From positions 124,001 to 188,000 of the forward strand of contig NZ_JAICCF010000001.1 of assembly GCF_019492185.1 (NCBI RefSeq): a stretch of DNA of 64,000 nt, written 5' to 3'. Position 1 is the first letter of the stretch. Every line of letters begins with the position of its first letter. Below, piece by piece: positions 10,801 to 17,781 of the stretch. The notes under the pieces are model-generated. The model saw only the letters and a program-made list of their open reading frames with translations. It was not told where the DNA came from and ran no database searches. A program made the translations under genes and the position numbers. The DNA is from Chitinophaga rhizophila. Lineage in GTDB: Bacteria; Bacteroidota; Bacteroidia; Chitinophagales; Chitinophagaceae.

Positions 10801-13434
10801 GACGACCGTATTATAGAAGCAACGGAGACAGTGATAGTAACACTAACTCACGGCGAGGGCATCCGCCTGACCGGCTTCACTGCCAGCAATACTAACGGTA
10901 GTGCAATAGTTAACATCAACGATGATGATAACATTGCCGCCAATAAAATGATTAGTATAGCGAATGCCAATGACGGTGCAGAACCTGGTATCAACGGCGC
11001 ATTCCTGATTAGCTTACCTGCCGGCATAACAGTCAGCGAACCGGTAACTGTCAACTTTAATGTAACAGGTACTGCTACCGCTAATGAAGATTATACTTCA
11101 TTAAACACGAGCGCTACTATTTTACCAGGACAGAACAATATTACCCTACCTGTCATGTTGCTGGACGACAACATTATTGAACATGCAGAAACAGTTATTG
11201 TAAGCATCAGAGAAGGCGTGTCCACAAATCTCGGCACCTTTAACGCAAGTACAGTAAATGAAGCGACTGTGACCATCAACGATGATGACAATACAGCTGC
11301 CAATAAAGTTATAAGTATTACCGCTGCAAATAACGGGGCTGAACCATCTACAAACGGAAGGTTTACTATCAGTCTGCCGGCGGGCATCACAGCAAGTGAA
11401 AACGTCACCGTCATATACAATATAGCAGGATCGGCTACGAATGGCGAGGATTACAACACGTTGGATGGGATAGCAATTATACCAGCTGGTCAGAACAATA
11501 TGCACCTGACCGTCGCTGTTGTTGATGACCACATAATTGAGCATACCGAAACTGTTATTTTAGGTCTCACGACAGGTTTTGGACAAACACTAGGGAATTT
11601 CACGGCAAGTACTGCTAATGGGGCCGCAACAGTGCTTATTACAGATGAAGACAATGTTCCGGCTAACAAGGTACTAAGTATCACTGCTGCAAATGACGCC
11701 GCTGAACCATCTACAAACGGACGGTTCACCATCAGCCTGCCGCCGGGTATTACCGCCGCCGAAGACATTGTCATCACATATACAGTAGGCGGTACTGCTA
11801 CCGCAGGTATCGACTATACTGCGCTCAGTGGCAATGTGATCATCCCCGCAGGACAAAATAGCGCCTCTCTACCTGTCCTTATTATGGATGACCTGCTTCT
11901 CGAAGGCGACGAAACTGTTATCGTTACCATCACTGAAGCAACTACCACAAACCTCGGAACATTCACTACAGATATTACAAGCGCAACCATTACCATCGCT
12001 GATGATGAAAATACCAGCGCCAATAAGACTATCAGCATCACTACAACTGCTCATGCTGCCGAACCGGCTATCCACGGTAGCTTCGCCATCAGTCTCCCAA
12101 CTGGTATTATTACGCCGGAAGATATCAGCATCAGCTACCTTGTGAGTGGCACTGCTACAAATGGTACCGACTACGCAATGTTAAGTGGTACCGTGGTCCT
12201 TCCCGCCGGACAATCAACTGTTTCCCTACCTGTCACTGTGATAGACGATATACTGACAGAAGGTAATGAAACGGTTATCGTTACGCTCACACAGGCAACC
12301 ACTGCCACGCTGGGCGATTTTACCATTAGTAGTGACAATGCGACCGCTACTGTCAATATCAGTGATGATGACAACGGTATTGCCACATTCGATACCTGGA
12401 AAACTGCCACACTGCCTGATACGAATACCGACGGTAAAATCGGGCAGGGAGAAGAGATCACCTATACTATCTACATTCGTAACACGGGTACTATTACTAT
12501 CCCTCAGCTGACTATACAAGACCCTGTACCCGCCTATACAACTTATATCACCGGCGGTGCACTGATCGACAATAACGTCTTATATAACGTAATTGATCTG
12601 CAGCCGAATGCTGTCAGCCAGGTGAGCTTTACTGTTCGTACAGATAGCCATCTTTCAGGGGTGCAGATGATCAGCAACGTTGCACAGGTAAGCGACGGGA
12701 CCACTTCTAAACACACCCTCGCCTGCGACCCTGCTGAGACGGATTGTAATATGGGTAATGAAACACTGGTACCGGTACGTGAACCCCAGGGGGATCTGCT
12801 GATTGGTAAACGAGCTCTCACCCCTCCTACCAATGGACAGCATTACATCCTGGGCGACAATATCACCTATGAAGTATTTGTGCGTAATGAAGGAGAAAAG
12901 ACATTTACTAATGTAGTTATCACTGACTCCTTACCTGCCGCCCTCGACATGCCTTCCACCTACGCGAGCACACGTGGTGCCGTCGTCCCGGACGTAGCTG
13001 CACGAAAAGTCATCAACACTATCCACCATCTGCTGCCAGGTGAAGAAGTTACGATGACCCTGACCTGCCGTATTAATGATAAACACATCGTCAATACCGC
13101 GTATGTAACCGCTGCTGAAAGCGAGACAGACCTGCATAACAACATCGCCGTCACAACCGCTGCTGCCTCTATCAGAGACCTCGTATTTATCAATGCGTTC
13201 AGACCGGGTACAAATGGTACAAATAACCGCTTTGTTATCGTCGGATTGGAAAAGTATCCTGGCTCGAAATTGCTGGTATATAACAGGTGGGGTAGCCTGG
13301 TATATCAATCCAGCGACTATAAGAATGACTGGAAAGCGCTCGATCTGCCCATAGGTGGCTATATCTATATCGCTGAAGTAAAGAAACCGGAAGGAACAGT
13401 AGTATATAAGGGAGACTTTGTACTAATCAGATAA
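7879..13434 (+). CDS. Giant secreted discoidin/Calx-beta repeat protein with T9SS type B sorting domain
   Basis: 1851 aa. Signal peptide ends near TYAQ (about 25). Two F5/8-type-C (discoidin) domains, about 28-152 and 157-285, each carry the DGxxxTRWES and SDPQ-type motifs. Residues about 290-1498 are ten tandem Calx-beta repeats of about 121 aa, each with EPSTNGxFxISLP, EDITVxYTVxGTAxxGxDY, IPAGQN, IIExxETV and IxDDDN; the acidic DDDN loops suggest calcium binding. About 1500-1765 are two DUF11-like domains. About 1770-1851 is a gliding-motility/CHU_C type tail (FINAFRPG, VYNRWG, DFVLIR), which marks export through the type IX system. Known relatives are surface adhesins; the ligand here is unknown. 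Neighbouring discoidin domains suggest glycan contact. Confidence 0.85.
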   Translation: MHERMIRLLFTLLLVAFLSPQTYAQTCNKDVAMGKPVTASSIQAGNLPIRAFDGDPTSRWESTWSDPQWIMVDLEHNYDICTINLRWQVLATGYTLEISSDGISWTNLVTETANTGLNKSYNVPANGRYVRMTGITRGSGYGYSLYDFEVIGTEPISYCSNTNVAQLRPVTVSSIANGHSGPNAVDNNTGTRWESAHSDPQFISIDLGANYDLCRVVLNWEAAYGRDYTIDISTNGSSWTTLKTVTGNYMRDNTIPLRGNARYVRMSGTARGTNYGYSLWEFSVYALLPAISVTTISDAAEPSTGGSFRFSLPAGITFDEDITVNYTTAGTAQSGPDYLPLPGSVIIPAGQNSVAVPLTVTDDQIIEGPETVIAAVTNATSATHAGFPVSATNPTATINIADDDNIAANKIISVFGSANAAEPSSNGRYEFSLPAGFTATEDITVTFTTGGTAATGIDYTDIGTTCIIPAGQNSGSLTLLVIDDKIIEGTENVTIAITGASAPTLGSFTASTTNATASINIEDDDNIAANKVIQCARIIDAAEPSTNGAFSVFLPNGITVSEDVYVNYTVAGTATPGADYVTLSGTMIIPAGQNQGVDSVFVIDDVEIETEETVSIVLSDAGSATFTGFSIGPGANAVITIADDDEHNPANRILSITNIDDAIEGTSNGRFRISLPPGVSFGQPINVSYTIAGTAVSGIHYAAIPTIATIVAGQNSVDVQVTAQPFDNNILEGDKTVVLTLTGGTSALSGTFTANPASNTATVIIADDENTPASRQLYVEATGIIASEPATSGAFMIKLPGTMVASEDITVTYRITPLTGGPDDPALAGTDYIALSGTATIVAGQNQVLVNYTPIDDQIIENREAFTIELLGGSSPTWTSFGIGKRYETGYIEDDDNTATNKTLSIHKVSDANEPSTNGVFNISLPPGITASEDIIIYYSVSGTAAAGIDYTALGSAVTLSAGQNSVPLHIHVIDDRIIEATETVIVTLTHGEGIRLTGFTASNTNGSAIVNINDDDNIAANKMISIANANDGAEPGINGAFLISLPAGITVSEPVTVNFNVTGTATANEDYTSLNTSATILPGQNNITLPVMLLDDNIIEHAETVIVSIREGVSTNLGTFNASTVNEATVTINDDDNTAANKVISITAANNGAEPSTNGRFTISLPAGITASENVTVIYNIAGSATNGEDYNTLDGIAIIPAGQNNMHLTVAVVDDHIIEHTETVILGLTTGFGQTLGNFTASTANGAATVLITDEDNVPANKVLSITAANDAAEPSTNGRFTISLPPGITAAEDIVITYTVGGTATAGIDYTALSGNVIIPAGQNSASLPVLIMDDLLLEGDETVIVTITEATTTNLGTFTTDITSATITIADDENTSANKTISITTTAHAAEPAIHGSFAISLPTGIITPEDISISYLVSGTATNGTDYAMLSGTVVLPAGQSTVSLPVTVIDDILTEGNETVIVTLTQATTATLGDFTISSDNATATVNISDDDNGIATFDTWKTATLPDTNTDGKIGQGEEITYTIYIRNTGTITIPQLTIQDPVPAYTTYITGGALIDNNVLYNVIDLQPNAVSQVSFTVRTDSHLSGVQMISNVAQVSDGTTSKHTLACDPAETDCNMGNETLVPVREPQGDLLIGKRALTPPTNGQHYILGDNITYEVFVRNEGEKTFTNVVITDSLPAALDMPSTYASTRGAVVPDVAARKVINTIHHLLPGEEVTMTLTCRINDKHIVNTAYVTAAESETDLHNNIAVTTAAASIRDLVFINAFRPGTNGTNNRFVIVGLEKYPGSKLLVYNRWGSLVYQSSDYKNDWKALDLPIGGYIYIAEVKKPEGTVVYKGDFVLIR
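8747..12374 (+). repeat. Ten tandem approximately 360-bp coding repeats
   Basis: The DNA for the Calx-beta array repeats about every 350-380 bp. Recurrent landmarks are the coding stretches for PAGQN (for example near 8921, 9281, 9641, 10731, 11826) and for ADDDN or similar at each unit end. Units 6 to 9 look most alike, especially the shared AANDxAEPSTNGRFTISLP opening of units 8 and 9, which suggests recent unit duplication or homogenisation in the distal half. Confidence 0.85.
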
Positions 13435-13450
13435 ATACCACTTCCTTTGA

Positions 13451-13490
13451 AAAAGAAAAGTCGCTTACGTAACGAAGCGACTTTTCTTTT
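13451..13490. terminator. Bidirectional terminator
   Basis: Perfect 16-bp stem (13451-13466 with 13475-13490) around an 8-base loop, with A-rich left and T-rich right edges. It lies 16 bp after the Calx-beta gene and before the convergent TetR gene ending at 13528, so it can serve both. Confidence 0.9.
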
Positions 13491-13527
13491 CCGGCTACCT
13501 GCCGGCGACAAGTTCCGGCGAATTACC

Positions 13528-14127
13528 TCAAACCCCGGCATTTACGTTTGCAGCGCGTAACAGGTCCTGCAGCACACTTCTGTTGAACGCTTCCCGGTCT
13601 TCCTTAAACAGGCGTCCCAGAGATATCAATCCATGTACAACAGACCACTGTGTCCATGCACGGCGCTCTACTTCTTCATCAGTTAATTGTTCTGTAAGAC
13701 CCTGTTGCCTGATCACCTGCCCGATCAATACAACCGGATCTGTAATCTCTGGCAAGGAGATATTATCGCCGCTTACTGGCACACCAATGCCAAACATCAG
13801 CTGATAATATTCCTTTTCTTCCTGCGCAAAGTGCAAATAGGCCATCCACATCGCTTCCAGCTGCTGATCTGCCTGATCCTGCTGCTGCTGCGCCTGTGTC
13901 ATTGCGGCCGTCAGCTGTTGATACCCTGCACGGGCAAGTTCACGCATGATGGCCTCCTTATTCTGAAAATAATCATAGATCACCGGGGCGGTATGTGCGA
14001 TCTCTGTAGCTATCTTCCGCATACTGACTGCCTCCCAGCCATTGGCTTTGGCCAATCTGAAAGCTGCTTCCAGTATGTTCGCGCGGATCTCTTCTTTTAG
14101 TCTCAATTTTCTCTCTTGTGCTTCCAT
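13528..14127 (-). CDS. TetR/AcrR-family regulator
   Basis: 199 aa. N-terminal HTH at about 14-60 (ILEAAFRLAKANGWEAVSMRKIATE, then IYDYFQNKEAIMRELARAGY), followed by a variable helical ligand-binding domain with a glutamine-rich stretch (QAQQQQDQADQQ, about 78-90) and a WxxxHGLISLGR segment. The upstream DNA carries two copies of the motif AGACTATTYAGTCT (14152-14165 and 14208-14221), so autorepression is likely. The ligand and other targets are unknown; no efflux pump or enzyme gene is adjacent. Confidence 0.9.
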   Translation of the reverse strand: MEAQERKLRLKEEIRANILEAAFRLAKANGWEAVSMRKIATEIAHTAPVIYDYFQNKEAIMRELARAGYQQLTAAMTQAQQQQDQADQQLEAMWMAYLHFAQEEKEYYQLMFGIGVPVSGDNISLPEITDPVVLIGQVIRQQGLTEQLTDEEVERRAWTQWSVVHGLISLGRLFKEDREAFNRSVLQDLLRAANVNAGV

Positions 14128-14151
14128 GACGAGTGTTATAATGTACGGAGA

Positions 14152-14165
14152 AGACTATTCAGTCT
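14152..14165. promoter_or_regulatory. TetR-type operator, copy 1
   Basis: AGACTATTCAGTCT: arms AGACT and AGTCT around ATTC, 25 bp upstream of the TetR start at 14127. One of three related sites in 760 bp. Confidence 0.65.
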
Positions 14166-14207
14166 ATTTTATAATAAAAAAATATGTCGCTTATAATTAG
14201 ATCATAT

Positions 14208-14221
14208 AGACTATTTAGTCT
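14208..14221. promoter_or_regulatory. TetR-type operator, copy 2
   Basis: AGACTATTTAGTCT, differing from copy 1 at one base and starting 56 bp from it. It lies in the AT-rich leader upstream of the TetR gene at 13528-14127. Confidence 0.65.
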
Positions 14222-14234
14222 TAAAAGTATTCAT

Positions 14235-14262
14235 AAAAAAACAGCCTGGTATCACTGGGCTG
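14235..14262 (-). terminator. Terminator of the NemR-like gene
   Basis: On the minus strand a 5-bp CAGCC/GGCTG stem (14262-14258 with 14246-14242) plus weaker inner pairing is followed by seven T. It begins 11 bp after the stop of the gene at 14273-14866. Confidence 0.6.
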
Positions 14263-14272
14263 CTGTATACGG

Positions 14273-14866
14273 TTAAATCAGACTATACGAGATAATCTCT
14301 TTCTTCATTGCTTTAATGGCTGTCCTCATTGGCAACGGAGAAGCCATCACGCGGGACATCATAAAAGCGCCTTCCATTGTGGCAAATAACTTAACGGCAA
14401 ACTCCTCTGCAGACAGATCGGCAGATAACTCTCCCGCTGCAATACCGTCTTTAATGATGATGGTCAGGTGCCGTGTAGCCCCTTTTATCACTCCCTGCAC
14501 CTTTTCCCGGATAGCCGGATTCGTATCATCTGTATCAATGCCGAAGTTGAGTATCGGACAACCGCCATGTATAAAAGAGTCATCCAACGGATTAGGATTC
14601 ATCTCTACAAAAGCAATCAGTTTATCAACGGCAGTTCGCTGAGACTGCAATAAATTATTCCTGCGAAGCGTCACTTTATCCAGCAGATAATCGGCGCTTG
14701 CACACGCCAGTTCATCCTTGCTCTGGAAATGCCCGTACAGACATCCTTTGGCCACCTTCGCAGCCAGCAGTACTTCGTCAATAGACGTACCGGCAACGCC
14801 TTTCTCGTTGAATAACTCTGCGGCCTGCTCTATGATCAGCTGTCTGGTTCTTTCTGACTTTTTCAT
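14273..14866 (-). CDS. TetR-family regulator, NemR-like
   Basis: 197 aa from the ATG at 14866; a longer reading from a TTG at 14902 adds 12 residues but would begin inside the operator, so I prefer the ATG. The HTH is KKSERTRQLIIEQAAELFNEKG ... LYGHFQSKDELA. The C-terminal block HGGCPILNFGIDTDDTNPAIREKV resembles the GCPxxN-type segment of NemR/AcuR-like repressors, where a Cys can sense electrophiles. The site AGACCAATTAGTCT at 14896-14909 recalls the E. coli NemR box (TAGACC/GGTCTA), from memory. No reductase or glyoxalase gene is adjacent. Confidence 0.88.
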   Translation of the reverse strand: MKKSERTRQLIIEQAAELFNEKGVAGTSIDEVLLAAKVAKGCLYGHFQSKDELACASADYLLDKVTLRRNNLLQSQRTAVDKLIAFVEMNPNPLDDSFIHGGCPILNFGIDTDDTNPAIREKVQGVIKGATRHLTIIIKDGIAAGELSADLSAEEFAVKLFATMEGAFMMSRVMASPLPMRTAIKAMKKEIISYSLI

Positions 14867-14895
14867 CCTGCGGGACAATTGAATCTCACAAAAAT

Positions 14896-14909
14896 AGACC
14901 AATTAGTCT
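14896..14909. promoter_or_regulatory. TetR-type operator, copy 3
   Basis: AGACCAATTAGTCT, imperfect palindrome 30 bp upstream of the NemR-like start. It shares AGAC(T/C) and AGTCT arms and spacing with the two sites upstream of the other TetR gene. Confidence 0.6.
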
Positions 14910-14926
14910 TATATCACAAATAAATG

Positions 14927-14958
14927 TAAAAAGCCGTCCCGCATAAGCAGGACGGCTT
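14927..14958 (-). terminator. Terminator of the 252-aa lipoprotein gene
   Basis: Perfect 9-bp stem AAGCCGTCC/GGACGGCTT (14931-14939, 14950-14958), followed on the minus strand by a run of T (14932-14928). It ends transcription from the gene at 14991-15749. Confidence 0.85.
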
Positions 14959-14990
14959 ACCTTTCATCACCAATGGTTATAAAATCATGA

Positions 14991-15749
14991 CTATCTTAAC
15001 CGGTGTTCAACTGACAGGCTGCTTTCCAGTGCGGATTTGACCCTATTATTGGTATCAACATCTGCGTCGATCGTCAGCACCAGCTTTCCACCAGTAAAGG
15101 AACCAGTGAAGTCGCCGATCTGCAGTTTGGTCAGCACCAGGTTAAGATCCAGTTTCAGCTTGCCATCAAAACTCAACCCGTCTGCGCCTATTGCCACATC
15201 TTCTCCTTCTGCATTAAATTCAAGTTTACCGGCAATTACCACCTCCACAGGGATGGTATTACCCTCCCAGGTGATCCGGCCTTTCATCATAATAGCAGGT
15301 TTCTGCTTATCACCCTGTGCACGCAGATACACTTTTACCTGGTCGAAATTGCCAACAGGGATGACAATGCTACCTAATGAAGTACTATCCAGAATATCAA
15401 TAAAGCGGTCGGTTTTGATACTCATATTAATTTCATCTGCCCCGCTTTGAGCAACGAATTTCAATTCTCTGAACCTCACCTTAATACTATCCCAGGTCAG
15501 GTCAAATCGCAATGCAGGAAAAGCAGCCACGGAAGGATCGTTGATGATTCTGCCCAGACGCTCAGCGCCCGCGCCATCCGCTACCACGGTACCTGCAGGA
15601 TTAACAGCCTGAATCTGATAATTAACAGTAGCTGAGCCTTCCGGCTTAACGTCATCTGTTTTTTCGTTTGAACCTTGTTTGGAGCAGGCGGTAAATAAGG
15701 CAGCAACCAGGGTCACAGTTGTGCACAACTGAAGAAAAGATCTTTTCAT
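14991..15749 (-). CDS. Lipoprotein of unknown function
   Basis: 252 aa. SPII signal with lipobox FTAC, Cys22. The mature part starts with a short Lys/Asp-rich linker and then looks like an all-beta domain with alternating hydrophobics (VNYQIQAVNP, FDLTWDSIKVRFRELKFVA, GNFDQVKVYLRAQG, KLVLTIDADVD). I do not recognise a named family. No partner gene is adjacent, and its terminator and separate upstream region point to a single-gene unit. Likely anchored in the outer or inner membrane facing the periplasm or surface. Confidence 0.8.
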   Translation of the reverse strand: MKRSFLQLCTTVTLVAALFTACSKQGSNEKTDDVKPEGSATVNYQIQAVNPAGTVVADGAGAERLGRIINDPSVAAFPALRFDLTWDSIKVRFRELKFVAQSGADEINMSIKTDRFIDILDSTSLGSIVIPVGNFDQVKVYLRAQGDKQKPAIMMKGRITWEGNTIPVEVVIAGKLEFNAEGEDVAIGADGLSFDGKLKLDLNLVLTKLQIGDFTGSFTGGKLVLTIDADVDTNNRVKSALESSLSVEHRLR

Positions 15750-16121
15750 GAGTGAAATCTGATTTAAGTGTTTCCAATAAAAGTTGAGGTAAGAAAGGCT
15801 CTACAATACGATCATAACAAATGCTATCCCTGATATGCCGGTAATGGCTTTGGTGTTTCGTTGATAGATGGTTTTAATAAGGCGTCTGCCGGTATTCCAG
15901 GGGGCGCAGTGCATGCAACAAACATCGTACCGTTAACACCTTACCCGCGCCCCTCCTCATACGCAGTTTGTCTGATACTCAAAGTTGTAGCTTTTCCCGT
16001 GCAGTATCGATCCCACAGTGAGGAATTTTTTCATTACTTTTCCTAGTAACTAATTAATAATCAATGGCTGTGACTGCCATTAAGGTCTGATTCTTGTACA
16101 CATAAAACAAAATGGAGAACT
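15750..16121. other. Gene-free stretch with one short inverted repeat
   Basis: 372 bp. The only structure I see is AATGGC (16063-16068) and GCCATT (16076-16081), a 6-bp inverted repeat with a 7-base spacer, 41 bp upstream of the small gene at 16122; it may be an operator. Open frames in this stretch lack coding character. Confidence 0.4.
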
Positions 16122-16367
16122 ATGAGTAAATTATCATTTAACTTATTGGTTGACGGTGTTCCATACATGGTAAAAGCGGAACCTTTTTCTTTCAACGATG
16201 AACATCGTTATAATGTAAGTTTTAATGGCAGCGAGACATTCGTATTTGCCTGGGACGAAGAAACATTACGGTATGCGCCGTTGGACGAAGTAGCTTCCAT
16301 CTTACCGGTATCTCTGGAACAGGAAATTGCTAACAGACTCTATGAAGTCACTCCAAGTAAAGAATAA
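16122..16367 (+). CDS. Small hypothetical protein, 81 aa
   Basis: Acidic soluble protein without signal peptide, starting at the ATG at 16122. The sequence (LLVDGVPYMVKAEPFSFNDE, VSFNGSETFVFAWDEETLRYAPLD) reads like a compact beta/alpha fold with good codon use, so I believe it is real. I do not recognise the family. It stands alone, with a possible 6-bp inverted-repeat operator upstream and no obvious terminator. Confidence 0.65.
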   Translation: MSKLSFNLLVDGVPYMVKAEPFSFNDEHRYNVSFNGSETFVFAWDEETLRYAPLDEVASILPVSLEQEIANRLYEVTPSKE

Positions 16368-16573
16368 TATGTCCTCATCCCTATACCTCTTAAATAACCT
16401 TCTGATTACCTCCGGGTCACTCCACTCCTGCGCCCGTTTGCGTTCCATCCACCTTCCTGACGCACTCTACTCCATCCTGTAACCTCTTTCACGTTGACCT
16501 GCTTCCCTGTTAATACCTGACGGTTTTATTCTATTTTCCAACCTCCAGGCCTGCTAATTTTGATGAAAAAAAT

Positions 16574-16870
16574 ATGCAGCTCCTACAAAATATTCTGCTG
16601 ATTACCCTACACCTGCTACCTGCTGTGGGCTTTACACGGCCTGTTGAAGATGGTAAAAGAAACTATGAACAGCACTGTGCCCGTTGCCATGGCCGCGATG
16701 GTACAAAAGGCATGTTTGGCGCTAAAAATCTACAGAAAAGCAGCCTGTCAGACACCGCCATACTGCTACAGATCATCAACGGCAAAGGAATAATGCCATC
16801 TTTCAGAAAACGGCTTCCTGCAGATCAGCTCAACGCTATCTCTACCTATATTAAAAGCTTCAGAAAATAA
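16574..16870 (+). CDS. Small secreted c-type cytochrome
   Basis: 98 aa. Signal peptide about 1-20, then YEQHCARCHGRDG with the CxxCH haem c motif, and a later GIMPSF giving the probable axial Met, followed by the last helix (DQLNAISTYIKSF). This is a single-haem class I cytochrome acting in the periplasm as an electron carrier. The next gene, a DUF1772 membrane protein, begins 5 bp after its stop, so the two are co-transcribed; the electron donor or acceptor cannot be named. Confidence 0.88.
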   Translation: MQLLQNILLITLHLLPAVGFTRPVEDGKRNYEQHCARCHGRDGTKGMFGAKNLQKSSLSDTAILLQIINGKGIMPSFRKRLPADQLNAISTYIKSFRK

Positions 16871-16875
16871 AGACA

Positions 16876-17430
16876 ATGACTTCCCGAAAACCAACAACCA
16901 TGTTCACCTTCTCACAGCTGATACTTATAATCACCACACTGACAACCGCCCTTATCGGCGGACTATTCTACGCATGGTCCTGTTCCGTGATCCCAGGGCT
17001 GGCAAGGGTCGCTGATCATACGTACCTGGAATCTATGCAGCAGATCAACCGGGCTATATTAAACCCGCTGTTCTTCCTCAGCTTCATGGGAACCACCCTG
17101 CTGCTACCACTATGCACTTACCTGCATTACAGCCCGGCCCTGCCTGTGCGCTTCTGGTTATTACTGGTGGCCTCCCTGCTTTATATCTGCGGAACATTTG
17201 GTGTAACTGCCTTTGGGAACGTTCCTCTGAATAATATGCTCGACACCTTTGACCTTACCACTGCGTCAGCAACAGCGCTGGCCGGGATGCGCAGGAAGTT
17301 TGAGCACCCATGGGTATACCTGCACAACATCCGCACAGTCGCAAACCTCCTGGCGCTGCTACTGGTGATCATAGCCTGCCTGACGCCCATACCTGACAGG
17401 GAATCCATTACTGACTCCTTCCGTCCTTAG
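16876..17430 (+). CDS. DUF1772-family integral membrane protein
   Basis: 184 aa from ATG 16876 (a second Met at residue 9 is possible). Four hydrophobic segments are visible (about 11-35, 58-80, 88-110, 157-178). The phrase TAFGNVPLNNMLD and the early GGLFYAWSCSVIPGL are typical of the DUF1772/anthrone-oxygenase-like family as I remember it. Overlap of expression with the preceding cytochrome c suggests a redox role in the inner membrane, but this is inference. The GGGAACGTTCC at 17216-17226 inside the gene is a partial match to the sus operator, probably by chance. Confidence 0.75.
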   Translation: MTSRKPTTMFTFSQLILIITTLTTALIGGLFYAWSCSVIPGLARVADHTYLESMQQINRAILNPLFFLSFMGTTLLLPLCTYLHYSPALPVRFWLLLVASLLYICGTFGVTAFGNVPLNNMLDTFDLTTASATALAGMRRKFEHPWVYLHNIRTVANLLALLLVIIACLTPIPDRESITDSFRP

Positions 17431-17585
17431 TTTCGATAGTAGAGTACCAACCGTTCCCCCTGCCTGCACCTGCTCACTGCGACGCTGCTTACACCCGGCC
17501 GGCAACCATCGCTATTGCCTGTTACCGGCACAGCATCAGGTCTTGCTATCGTTCTGGTATTCATACCATCCCTGCACCACAAGGG

Positions 17586-17636
17586 CACCAGAAGGTCACC
17601 TCAATATCCCGGGGATATTGAGGTGACCTTCTGGTG
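17586..17636. repeat. Perfect 25-bp inverted repeat with one-base spacer
   Basis: The left arm 17586-17610 (starts CACCAGAAGG, ends CAATATCCC) and right arm 17612-17636 are exact reverse complements around a single G. The stem is far longer than an ordinary terminator and has no T run on either side. It lies between convergent genes. Possible roles are a strong RNA processing/antisense barrier, a recombination or protein-binding palindrome, or a remnant of a mobile element. Confidence 0.8.
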
Positions 17637-17721
17637 TACTATTAATGAGGGGGTAAAGTAAGACATCAGCCCTGATCAGGCCGTGGCCAGCACCTCAATT
17701 TGCCAGGGAAAAGTGCGGGTA

Positions 17722-17756
17722 AAAAAGAAAGGCGCCTCCTTTCGGGAGACGCCTTT
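17722..17756 (-). terminator. Intrinsic terminator of the aminopeptidase gene
   Basis: On the minus strand a 13-bp GC-rich stem with one mismatch (17756-17744 with 17740-17728) is followed by CTTTTTT-type sequence (17727-17721). It lies 26 bp after the stop of the gene at 17782-19185. Confidence 0.85.
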
Positions 17757-17781
17757 ACCATATATGAATGGGTTAGTTAGC

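Larger units (their letters stand above)
17431..17781. other. Convergent intergenic region with large hairpin and terminator
   Basis: 351 bp between the DUF1772 gene and the convergent aminopeptidase gene. It contains the 51-nt hairpin at 17586-17636 and the terminator at 17728-17756. The first 150 bp show nothing I can assign. Confidence 0.6.

Noticed and set aside
8747..12374. CRISPR array or other non-coding repeat
   Set aside because: The periodicity is about 360 bp, in frame and explained by the Calx-beta domains; no 25-40-bp repeats with unique spacers occur in the window.
14864..14902. TTG start at 14902 for the NemR-like gene
   Set aside because: It would put the first codons inside the operator-like palindrome; the ATG at 14866 gives the normal TetR N-terminus.
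15861..16046. 61-codon frame in the 15.75-16.12 kb gap
   Set aside because: No coding character and no recognisable motif; the frame is likely random.
17216..17226. GGGAACGTTCC inside the DUF1772 gene as a third sus operator
   Set aside because: Only 11 bases match, flanks differ and the gene has no link to starch; such a match can occur by chance.
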